A DNA stretch of 64,000 nt from Lumbricus terrestris (Eukaryota; Annelida; Clitellata; Crassiclitellata; Lumbricidae). Where the stretch lies: assembly GCA_949752735.1 (NCBI GenBank), contig OX457042.1, positions 31,050,116-31,114,115 of the forward strand, given 5' to 3'. A model generated the notes under the pieces. It was given only the letters and a program-made list of their open reading frames with translations. It ran no database searches and had not been told where the DNA came from. Below, in pieces: positions 55,000 through 64,000 of this stretch. The stretch's first letter is position 1, and every line of letters begins with the position of its first letter. A program made the position numbers and the translations under genes.

Positions 55000-56070
55000 A
55001 AAAATGTCATGCATGCATATTATATAAACACACATATATAATTTACCACACACTCTCTCTCTGTCTCTCTCTCTCTCTCTGTCTGTCTGTCTCTCTGTTT
55101 CTGCTTGCCTGTCTGTGTGTCTATCTGTCCCATCTGGTGTTGACTTCAGTTGGTTGCGCTGATCGGTCGATCGAAATCTTCTCTCATCGTCGCCAGGAAC
55201 GATGGCGTTTTCCCCGGCGCTGACATCTAATCGGCTGCCATCTGACACCCGCAGCCGCTCCTCCGTCAGCAGACGATTTGTTGATAGAGGCCCGTGTAAA
55301 TTATTATTATTCTCCTACGTAGGCTACAAGTGCAGCCGAAAGGTACACTCGGCCATGAACACCTATAACATGGCCCATCTTGCCCCGTAGCCTAATCCTC
55401 CCCTACTTTCCCCCCCCAACATCCTCCCCTACCATGCCTTTGCATTATCTTTCTATGTCTGTGCTCTACCCTTGTTCTCTATTCTCTCCTACCTTCCACT
55501 ACCCATCAGTGCCATCACCCCAGTGGGCTATAGACCACAATGCCATTCAGTTCTTGACGCCGGATTTTCAACAAACACGAGAGATCGTAACAGTTGTAGA
55601 GTCGTGTCTGGTAAGAGCAGCAACGCTGAGCTAGACATTGGCAGACCTATAGAGTCATTGACTTGGACAATCAGATATGATCTACTGGCAAAAGGGACTG
55701 AAAGCAGACTTTATTCAGTCGAACGAAGGGAGCGGAAGTGGCGAGGACTAAGAAGAAAGAACTAAGAGTAAGGCTACAGATCTCGCAAAGGTATACGCAG
55801 GAGCGAGGCCTATAGGCCTATAGCAGGCAGTAGCCTACCAGACTAACAACGATATTATAATAGTCTATAATAAAAAAATAATATAATCATAACAATTGCA
55901 CCGTTAATCTGTAAAGAAGGAGCAATTAAAAACTTTTGTGAATCAATTTAAAATTCTTAAAATCTTTCCAAAGAGGTATTTATCCATCTTGTGAACAACA
56001 TTAGATTTTTAATGCGTTCGCATACTCTGATGATCTGCAAAATTCTCGACCCCAACAAATCAATGCATCA
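55000..56070. other. No confirmed gene
   Basis: Includes open frames of 62-97 codons at 55202-55390 and 55472-55765 with ordinary composition (for example SNAELDIGRPIESLTWTIRY). No family was recognised and no splice-site context makes them convincing. Confidence 0.3.
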
Positions 56071-56074
56071 GAAT

Positions 56075-56303
56075 AGATTAGATTAAGATTAGATTAGATT
56101 AGATTTAGATTAGATTTAGATTAGATTTAGATTAGATTTAGATTAGATTTAGATTAGATTTAGATTAGATTTAGATTAGATTTAGATTAGATTTAATTTA
56201 GATTTAGATTAGTTTGACTTAGATTAGATTAGATTAGATTAAAATTAAAATTAAGATTAGAATATATTATGTTAGATTAGAATTAGATTAAGATTACACT
56301 ATA
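56075..56303. repeat. (GATTTAGATTA)n tandem repeat, left part
   Basis: AGATTTAGATT units degenerate to GATTAGATTA. The array continues at 57243-57375 after the element at 56304-57238. Confidence 0.92.
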
Positions 56304-57238
56304 GGGGAAGACGGGGTAATTTCGGCCGCGGGGTAAATTCGGCCAGGGTGATTTAAAGGAAACCAGTGAGCATAGGACGATTTTAATGCTGCCATCTAGC
56401 GTATAATATCATATTAAGTATGCTTATCGAGATAGTCTTGCTTTTATGTGGGTATAATTTGCTAAAAGCCAAAAACATGAGTTCGAGCCTCATCCACTTA
56501 TCCATACTGTGACAGTAAAAGCTAAGAATTGAACGTAATCTTGTTCAAATGTTAATGATTTGCTTTTTATTCTCCAAACCACGATAGTTTTCCCCAATTT
56601 GGTTATCCAAATTCATGATCCAAAAATGCGGTCCATACTCGCAAATTTTTTTATGAAGGGTGGGTGGGTCGGGGTAAATTCGGCCATGTGGACGAATTTA
56701 CCCCAGAGATGTTAGGAATGGCACAGAGTGCCTATTTTAATATAATAACTTTATATTTTGTAGCAATATACCCAGTTTTAATGTAAAATACAACTATAGG
56801 CATTAAAATAGCTCTCTAAAACTTGTGTTTTAAAATTTTTTGAAAAAATAAATTTTGAAAAAATATTTTTTATTAAATTCTGCACAAAAATTAAAAATCA
56901 CAAACATACTATTCCCATAAATATCGCTGATGTGTAATTTCCGTCTTAATACTGATTTCGGAGTGGACTGCCACATATATCTCATCTGGCTTGTTGTGAG
57001 GATCAATTTGACCGTGTTGGCCGAATTCACCCCGTATACCGGGGTAAAACCGGCCAAAAATTCACTTTAAAAAATAATTTTTTTTCACAAATGTCTTTTT
57101 CTTTCCCAAAAAATAACCTTGCAGTATAATGTCCATATCTTGCTTTATTTATTTGTAATTTTATTTAATTTTATCAGCCAACCCGTTTCAATTTATTACA
57201 AAAATAAGAAAAATGGCCGAAATTACCCCGGCTTCCCC
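56304..57238. mobile_element. TA-flanked transposon with GGGGTAA-TTCGGCC repeats
   Basis: The left end GGGGAAGACGGGGTAATTTC and the right end, reversed, GGGGAAGCCGGGGTAATTTC are flanked by TA on both sides. The word GGGGTAAATTCGGCC (or its reverse) occurs near 56315, 56331, 56671, 57019, 57041 and 57216. No transposase is seen. The sequence GATTACACTATAGATT at 57843 looks like the empty target. Confidence 0.82.
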
Positions 57239-57242
57239 TAAT

Positions 57243-57375
57243 TATTAGGATTAGGATTAGATTAGATTAGATTAGATTAGGATTAGGATTAGATTAGACT
57301 AAGAATAGATCATTATTATGTTAGATCAGATAGATTAAGATTAGATTAAGATAAGATCAAGATTAGATTAGACTA
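57243..57375. repeat. (GATTAGATTA)n tandem repeat, right part
   Basis: Continuation of the array at 56075-56303. A further short piece is at 57822-57860. Confidence 0.9.
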
Positions 57376-57780
57376 GACTGGTTCAGACTGAGACTAAACC
57401 ATTTCGATTGGTCACACTAGTTTTCGTATAGACTAATGGGGCTGGCGTTTCCCACACCCAACCCCCGCTAATCGTCGGCGGCTATATAATAGCGGTTAAG
57501 CATCGTCTCATCTGACCCCGATCCAAAGGATAGGCGTCTAAACAAAGCTACTTTTCTGGCAGCTTATCGAAAATAACACGAGCCATTCTAATCCTGTAAG
57601 CATCTTTAGCGTCAGCAGTCGGGGTCTGCAGCATGAACGTCAGCACATCCAGAGGCACTTCGCCTGTGGCAGTCGGGCCAACACAGATCGATCTTATCGA
57701 TGATTAGATGGAGCGGTGAAAAATTACAGCTGCAGCTGGAGCAGCGGCAGCAACTCGGCGGCGTATTAATTCCAGTTTTC
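57376..57780. other. Unique, GC-balanced island, possible promoter
   Basis: A rare non-repetitive stretch with a TATA-like GCTATATAATAG at about 57480 and CAGCTGCAGCTGGAGCAGCG near 57730. No long frame is present. It could be regulatory or a non-coding exon. Confidence 0.3.
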
Positions 57781-57889
57781 TTTTGTTATTGTTATTATTA
57801 TTATTGTTGTTGTTATAATTAGATTAAGATAAGATTAAGATTAGATTACACTATAGATTGGTTCAGACTAAGACTAAACCATTTCGATA

Positions 57890-58028
57890 TTATTTTATTA
57901 TTATTATTATTTGATATTATTTTTATTATTGTTATTATTATTATTATTATTATTATTTATTTTTTGCCCTGAGGTACTTTGTTCCCCCAGGGACTTATAA
58001 AAAGTTAAAAGCAATGTGCCTGGAACGG

Positions 58029-58084
<56 letters not shown>

Positions 58085-58085
58085 C
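57890..58085. repeat. (ATT)n microsatellite
   Basis: Two ATT tracts (about 57895-57960 and 58031-58085) around a short spacer. Confidence 0.95.
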
Positions 58086-58199
58086 ATCATTGTTATTGTT
58101 ATTATTGTCAAGGCTAGAAATAAAATTCTGTCGGAACCGAATCGCCCTACTCGATATCGTGGTGATCGCATCACGATTAACACTGTAGACAACTAGACA

Positions 58200-58575
58200 T
58201 CATCGTCGTCGTCGTCGTCGTCGTCGTCATTATCATCATCGTCGTCGTCATTATCATCATCATTATCATAATCATCATTATCATTATTATCATCATCATC
58301 ATTACCATAATCTTCTTCATTATCATCACCAGCATCATCATCGCCACCACCACACCACCATCATCATCATTATCATCATCAACAACAGCAATAATATATC
58401 ATAATCATTTGATCACTACCATTAATCCTAAATCGTAATTTTTGCTATTGTCCGCGTCTCAGTTCATCATTACCATCAACATCATCATTGCCATCAACAT
58501 CATAATCATCATCATCATCATCATCATCATTGCCATCAACATCATCATCATCATTGCAATCAACATCTTCATCAT
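58200..58575. repeat. (CAT)n/(CGT)n microsatellite
   Basis: CATCGTCGT then CATCATCATT words, with ACCATCAACATCAT variants. A CAA/CAC-rich stretch follows at about 58725-58850. Confidence 0.92.
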
Positions 58576-58859
58576 CGTTACCATCAACATACTCACCATA
58601 TCATCATTGTTGTAGGCCTATTTACTGATTCATTGCCAAAATACGATTATGATTTCATGATTTCTCGCCTCCAACATTCTCATTGTAACCATCCGACTCA
58701 TCGTATTCCTCATTTAGCCTACTATGCCACAACAACAAATACCACCACCACCCCTAACCACTAACCACCACCACCATCACAACCAACAACAACGACAGCA
58801 ATGGCAGCAACAACAACACTACCCACAAAACCACCATCATCATCTTTTCATCATCACCA

Positions 58860-59310
58860 ACACAAGAATTTCATCATCACAATCATTCTCACTGTCAAAT
58901 TCCAATGAGCATTCCCTTTGTTTTATTCCCATGTATAATATAAAATTGTATATAGCCTACGCAAGAATGCATGCAGATTGTTATTTCTTTTTTATGTGAA
59001 AGATTGAATTAGGCATCGTGCAGTGAATTGAGCCACGGTACATAGGCATAAGTTATGTATGTACATAAGCCTAAGTTACAAAGCTCTTAGGTTACAAAGG
59101 CATACATTATACAGAAAGATTCATTCGTTCTCTGAACTGATACGTCGCTTCTTCAAGAGAGCTACTCAGATGGGCTCCCAGTCGAAACAAAGGCAATTTT
59201 GACAAAAGATGGTAAAAAGGCATAAGTTGCAAACAGAGACAGAGACAGACAAAGGCAGACAGAGGCAGACAGAGACAAGGCGTCATGGATGAATGTATGC
59301 ATGAGCAGTG
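58860..59310. other. No gene seen
   Basis: Intergenic sequence with a short GGCAGACAGAG repeat near 59230-59280. Confidence 0.4.
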
Positions 59311-59319
59311 AGCACCTGT

Positions 59320-59565
59320 TAAAGCGTCCCCTCAGGATTTCTACTCAGAGGCATTCCCGACTAGACTAAACGCGGACACTGAATCGGAATTTCACGCAGA
59401 AGGCTGAAGCGCATAAGCAATTGTCACTATTATTGCAAGTTAAGGACATATGCTCATTGCTCAGATACCCTACGCGGCGGCTTGAGGTGGATTCGAACCT
59501 CAAGCCTTCAGGCTTCAAGGCACCGAACACACCCAATACACCAGCTCACTCCACAGCGTTGCTAA
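59320..59565 (-). mobile_element. tRNA-derived SINE, family A
   Basis: Reverse orientation: AAAGCGTCCCCTCAGGATTT tail, ACTGAATCGGAATTTCACGC body and a B-box region GAGGTTCGAATCCACCTC on the - strand. It has a small internal insertion near 59430. Confidence 0.82.
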
Positions 59566-59754
59566 TAGCTCACTCTACATGCCTGCCTGCACGCCGTGTA
59601 CCTTGCACGTTTCTCGTTGAAGTCAAAAATATCCGAAGCCCAAAAACTGATTCTGTACAATAACGAGTCTAAAGAAAAATTAGGATATTGCGAGTGTCCA
59701 TTCTCCAAAGAAACACACATTTCTATTTATAGGGTTTTATCAAGAAAAAAGCAG

Positions 59755-60052
59755 CAGTGGCGGCGCTAGGGGGGCTGGGGGCTAAGCCCCCCTACAAGAG
59801 ACTCAGCCCCCTTAAAAAAAGGGCCATCCGAATTTTTTACATTGAAATAGGCTATCCACGATTTTCGGCTGACGACTAAAAAAAAAGGTCGTCAGAAATT
59901 TTGGCGGCGAAAATGGAACATTTTCTTGAGATTTCGGTCGATGACTAAAAAAAAGGTCGTCAAAAATTTAGACGGATGAAAATGTGAAATTTTTGACGCG
60001 AGGCTTCAGCCCTCCCCCGCCCCCCAAAACTGAAATCCTGGCGCCGCCACTG
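59755..60052. mobile_element. hAT-like MITE, TIR CAGTGGCGGCGC
   Basis: Ends CAGTGGCGGCGCTAGGGGGG and CTGGCGCCGCCACTG, with a perfect 8-bp duplication AAAAGCAG (59747-59754 and 60053-60060). Two clean hairpin modules lie at about 59872 and 59939. Same family as 9125-9740; the end is also present in 21134-21300. Confidence 0.95.
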
Positions 60053-60489
60053 AAAAGCAGACGTGAATCCACACGTTCGCATACACATTTATGCACGTTT
60101 AATGATTATTTTTGTGTGTTGTACAGATCGGAATGGATAGATGGATGGACGAATGGATGGATTAATGGATGGATGGAAGAAAAGGTGTGTGGCTGGAAGA
60201 ATTGGATGGACGGACGAATGAACGAATGTTTTTGATGGATGGGTATAGGCTATAGTTGAGTGGTTGAGTGGGTGCTTGGGTAGATGGATGAATGATTGAG
60301 GCAAAGGACAGGACCTGAGGGTACGCAGCATAGCCTGGAAGAGAGCGGACTGAGCAGACAGATTTGTTCCGTGGTAGGTAGATTAGAAGAATCTTGCACG
60401 TGCCTGGCAGACGCCAATAACAAACCACGACTGACGCGCGCGCCAGAATAAATAGAATAATTACTTTCTGGAACATTGAACCAGTCGAA

Positions 60490-60649
60490 AGTCTCTCTCT
60501 CTCCCCGTCTGTCTGTCTGTCTGTCTTACTCTCTCTTTTTGTCGCTCTCTCTTTCTCTCTTTGTCTCTCTCTCTCTCTCACTCTCTCACTCTCTCACTCT
60601 CTCTCTCTCTCTCTCTCTCTTTCTCCCTCCCTCCCTCCCTCCCTCCCTC

Positions 60650-60720
<71 letters not shown>
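60490..60720. repeat. (CT)n and (CCCT)n microsatellite
   Basis: A CT-rich tract with a CCCT block at about 60625-60650, followed by a CA tract to 60740. Confidence 0.95.
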
Positions 60721-61005
60721 ACACACACACACACACAAATACACACACAACACTACAGCAACAACAAAATTCAAATAAACTGACAGAGGCAGACACGCAG
60801 ACTGACAGAAATGCTAACACAGACAATCAAGCATTCATGCCAAAAGATGCCTTGGAGTAGACAGATTTTGAAAAGCGAAAAGTTAGACGTCGAACAAGAA
60901 AGATGAAGTAGGCCGCAGGAACATAGACATACATAAAGGTCGACACATAGACAGAAAGAAAGACACAGGGCAGCCAATAGACAGACAAAGACACAGACCA
61001 ACAGA

Positions 61006-63004
61006 CAGTGGCTTCTATCCCCCCTAAGCAACCGGGCGCAATCCATTTTCTTCCCCCCCCCTTTCTGGACCGGCCTTCCTCTATGTATGCAATATAATGC
61101 AATCTAGCGCATGCCCTCCTCTAGTGTGGGAATGAAGGTTTGTTTGGAGGGGGACAAACGAGCATCCAGCAGACGATCGCCGAAGCATGTGTAGCGCCGA
61201 GAAGGGACCTGGTACAGGCGCGGATTTAGAGGGGGCGGAGCCGGCGTACGCCCCCCCTAAACCTGCAGCAAATGTTTTCAAACTAAACTGACCTAAAACT
61301 AATATAATTGCATTTTGGGAATAGGATGTTTGAAGTAGCTGGACCGGCAGAATGGAGCTCTCTTACCGGAGTTGTCTTACCTACTTACCTGAGTTGCTAG
61401 CAGACGCTAGCAAAGTTCATGTAGCCTAAAGACAAAATTTACGTAAATAGAAATTGGTCAATTAAAAAATATGTTGAGTGGTCCGCCGTCAAAACGGCTT
61501 AGACAAGCAGTTTTATCATTCGCGAATAAACCGACTGCCGTTGGTAAGACATAAGCCTATCTTAGGCCTAAATCTCAAAAGATGGCATAGGCCTATGATT
61601 ATCATTATAATTTTGAAATTCGTCGTGCTGATTATAGCCGCCGAAAGCGTTCAGCTGCCGATATTATGGACAAAAGCAAATCAAGGATATAGAACTAGGC
61701 CTAGGCCTACTCATATAATCATTCTCTTAACGCTCAGTGGCGTGCGGTCCATGGATGAGGCGCATCCCTTGCTTATTGAATCTATTTTTATACAAGTGTT
61801 GAACGTCAAATTCTAGTCTGCGATTTGTGAAGTCGTGTTTTCGAAGTACAATGAACGAGGACAGATTTAATGCACTCATTTTATTGTTTGTCCACAAGGA
61901 CATCAAGTTAGACATTGATGACATTATCAATGCCTACGCCAGAAAGCATCCAATGAGAATGACACTGCTTAATCCACTGGCATGTGACACTTAATTATTT
62001 CCTTTTTGGATCAAGGGTTGCATGATCAAAACCGATAACTGATTTATAATCGTTTCACTGTTAACCTTCAGTGGAGACCAGTGGTTTTATATGAGAAACT
62101 ATATATTTTTTTTAAGTTCCATAACATTTTTTATAAAAAGGATCATTATAGTTTTGCGTGATCTAATTTCATATATATATATATATACGAGATTGGATTG
62201 GTAGTATTTACGCCCCCCCTAACCAGAAATCCTGGATCCGCCTCTGTGGTATGGGGAGTGAATGTGCCCTTTCCCATAAGAAATTTTTGCGTTTTCCGCA
62301 TTGCAATTTCAGCATTTTAAGCTGTCCTCTTAGCAAAATTACTCTACTGTTTCAGTGGAGGAATTGCTACCAAAATTGGGCAGCCATATGTTTTGCGCCT
62401 CTGATCAGTGTGCGCTCGAGAGGCGTTACATAAATTTTTAGAGCACAATGCAATACAATAAAATACAATGTATAGGTCCTACATTGTAAACCCACGTAAT
62501 AATGATGTTGCTTTACTAAGTGTTCAAGAACCAAATTTGACTGTCTGAAATTTGAAAGATAACATTGGAGAGAAGCCATTTAGTTGTGCAAAATATTATT
62601 TGTATTAACATTATTTTTTTCAATTATAATATGATTGTATTATTTATTAAAATAGTAAAAACATAATTATAATCATGTAATAGGAAATTTTTATAGCTGT
62701 TATAGCATGTAATTCAAAAATGCAGATAGTAGCCTCACTAAAAACTCAAAGTGTATAAAGTGTAGCCTATACATTTTGCTAAAAACTATTAGGCCTACCA
62801 TTTTGTCCAAATTTATATGGAGGGGAAGTATTTTCTGGGGGATCGTCCTTTACTATCTTCCTTTAGTGATGCCTAGATTGAACGCTGCCCTCCATGTCCG
62901 ACCTTCCTCCCCAACCGACGTGAATTTTGGCTGTCTTCTGATTCCCCCCCTATTTTTCACTGGGCGCAAGCTGCGCCCGCCATGTATAGGGATAGAAGCC
63001 CCTG
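61006..63004. mobile_element. hAT-like element, TIR CAG(T/G)GGCTTCTATCCC, 2 kb
   Basis: Ends CAGTGGCTTCTATCCC and GGGATAGAAGCCCCTG, with a perfect 8-bp duplication CCAACAGA (60998-61005 and 63005-63012). Most of the inside is a second element (61215-62246). No transposase was recognised. Confidence 0.9.
61215..62246. mobile_element. Nested element, TIR CAG(A)GGCGGAT
   Basis: Left end CAGGCGCGGATTTAGAGGGG and right end AAATCCTGGATCCGCCTCTG, with GCCCCCCCTAA(A/C)C subterminal words on both sides. Only TGGTA is shared by the flanks, so the target duplication is uncertain. It resembles 53303-53593 in its GCGGATCCAGG end. Confidence 0.65.
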
Positions 63005-63099
63005 CCAACAGACGGTCACAGAGAAAGAAGAACAGACAGACACTCTAACAAACGCAATTAGTCAGCAAGAATATTTATGTTTACACAGACAGATATGTA

Positions 63100-63380
63100 T
63101 GAGTAAGACGCAAGCAACGATAACAGGATAAAGGTAAGCGAGACGGTTTGAAACGGACAGACAGACAGGAGAATAGACAGACAGTTATGCAAATAGACAG
63201 GGAGAAAATCAGACCGACAAACAAAAAGCCATGCAAGTAGACAGTAGAAACGTTTCGTAATAACTCCGACAGATAAGTAGGACGACAAAAATGATAATAG
63301 AATAAGCCACAGACGGACAGACAGACAGACGGACAGACGGACAGACGGACAGATGGACAGACGGACAGACGGACAGACAT
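63100..63380. repeat. (GACAGACG)n microsatellite
   Basis: GACAGACAGA words become regular GGACAGAC octamers at about 63315-63378. Confidence 0.88.
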
Positions 63381-63386
63381 AGAGAC

Positions 63387-63623
63387 CAGTGGCGTAGACA
63401 AGGGGTTTCGAGGGTTTCGGGGGTTAAAACCCCCATTGGCAAAATTTATCCACTTAAATAAGAAAAAACCAAAACAATTGCTTGTATACAGTAACAATTG
63501 TTTTTCTTATGTTTTATTCCTTTGTTCCTTTATTCCCTTTTTAGTTACTGTAATACTGTTGGGTTGGTGTCAGACCATAAAACCCCGAAACCCCTCCATC
63601 ATAAATTCCTGGCTACGCCACTG
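63387..63623 (+). mobile_element. hAT-like MITE, TIR CAGTGGCGTAG, copy 2
   Basis: Ends CAGTGGCGTAGACAAGGGGT and TTCCTGGCTACGCCACTG with a perfect 8-bp duplication ATAGAGAC (63379-63386 and 63624-63631). Confidence 0.95.
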
Positions 63624-63639
63624 ATAGAGACAACCAGAC

Positions 63640-64000
63640 AGTAATGAAAGCAACCGGACAGGCACACATCCATATAAAATAAAAGGAATCATCCAGGCAG
63701 ACAGAGAGCCAGACATACAGACATATATATGCAGACGGACAGATAATAAAGATACAGTGAAGATGGCCTTGTCGAGACGATCGTCAGTATATACCCACCT
63801 ATGATGAAGATCGGATAGCCTCTCTATTATAATAGTCGTACATTCTCCGACTGTTTTCCTTTCCGATCAAACGACTCCATTAGAAAAGCTCTCAGAGAAC
63901 TGGAGAAAAATCCGTTCCCATGTTCAGGGAATCGCGCAAATATGAAAAGCATCAACATGGAGACGCGGCTGCAGCCCGTCGACCAGCGAACTATGTCAAG
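63640..64000. other. Window end, no gene confirmed
   Basis: Unique-looking sequence after a GACAGACAG stretch. No frame or splice context is convincing. Confidence 0.4.

Noticed and set aside
55472..55765. 97-codon + strand ORF
   Set aside because: Ordinary composition but no recognisable family and no exon signals; listed only as unconfirmed.
63750..64000. Minus-strand exon ending RGYPIFII|G at the window edge
   Set aside because: The frame has stops just upstream (TAA TAG) and no acceptor is seen.

Overview
This window is eukaryotic nuclear DNA from an animal, most likely a deuterostome marine invertebrate; an echinoderm is my best guess, inferred and not proven. The reasons are animal-type genes with GT-AG introns (MORN3, a POMGNT2-like glycosyltransferase, a two-pore-domain potassium channel), CR1/L2-like retrotransposon debris, tRNA-derived SINEs, long microsatellites, and a very frequent palindromic word TAGGCCTA. 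There are no operons or bacterial features.

Genes. Three protein-coding loci are supported. (1) The 3' end of MORN3 on the + strand: exons 420-604 and 1647-1715, joined in phase, ending in a stop. (2) A single-exon GT61-family glycosyltransferase on the - strand (16491-17819), a type II membrane protein closest in motifs to POMGNT2. (3) A two-pore-domain (K2P/TWIK-type) potassium channel on the - strand, with an exon at 34762-35461 (possibly extending to 35581) and an exon at 29105-31305. The splice falls inside the first pore filter codon run (TTI|GYG). Its 3.5 kb intron holds a hAT-like element and a 1.5 kb minisatellite. The genes are unrelated in function and are separated by repeats.

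Repeats. Almost everything else is transposon-derived. At least sixteen elements have matching inverted ends and an 8-bp target-site duplication, which I read as hAT-superfamily elements or MITEs: 2606-2960, 3334-4668, 8769-8915, 9125-9740, 9456-9607, 10477-11759, 11775-12082, 13718-13946, 22645-22946, 31795-32625, 36299-36651, 36860-37235, 40062-41610, 41118-41318, 45850-46062, 48530-48808, 51366-52719, 59755-60052, 61006-63004 and 63387-63623. Two mariner-like elements (12131-16384 and 25626-26591) have long inverted repeats, TA flanks and decayed DD34D-type transposase pieces. The first is the outer shell of a four-level nest: mariner, then a 5'-truncated CR1-like insertion, then a 2.3 kb foldback element, then a hAT MITE, each with its own target duplication. 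The hAT element at 51366-52719 keeps a 165-residue transposase N-terminal ORF and the C-terminal dimerisation domain but has lost the catalytic middle.

Layout. 1-2.4 kb: MORN3 3' end. 2.6-16.4 kb: dense transposons. 16.5-17.8 kb: GT61 gene. 18-29 kb: intergenic, with a diverged array of a cysteine-pair motif (19.4-20.6 kb), SINEs and mariner debris. 29.1-35.6 kb: K2P gene. 36-46 kb: MITEs, a 41-bp minisatellite and retrotransposon ends. 46-64 kb: pyrimidine-rich and simple repeats, minisatellites, the deleted hAT, a TA-flanked element with repeated GGGGTAAATTCGGCC words, and further MITEs.

The most unusual signal is a short hairpin-forming module (GATGACTAAAAAAGGTCATCAG-like, 22 bp) found inside many MITEs whose terminal inverted repeats differ.
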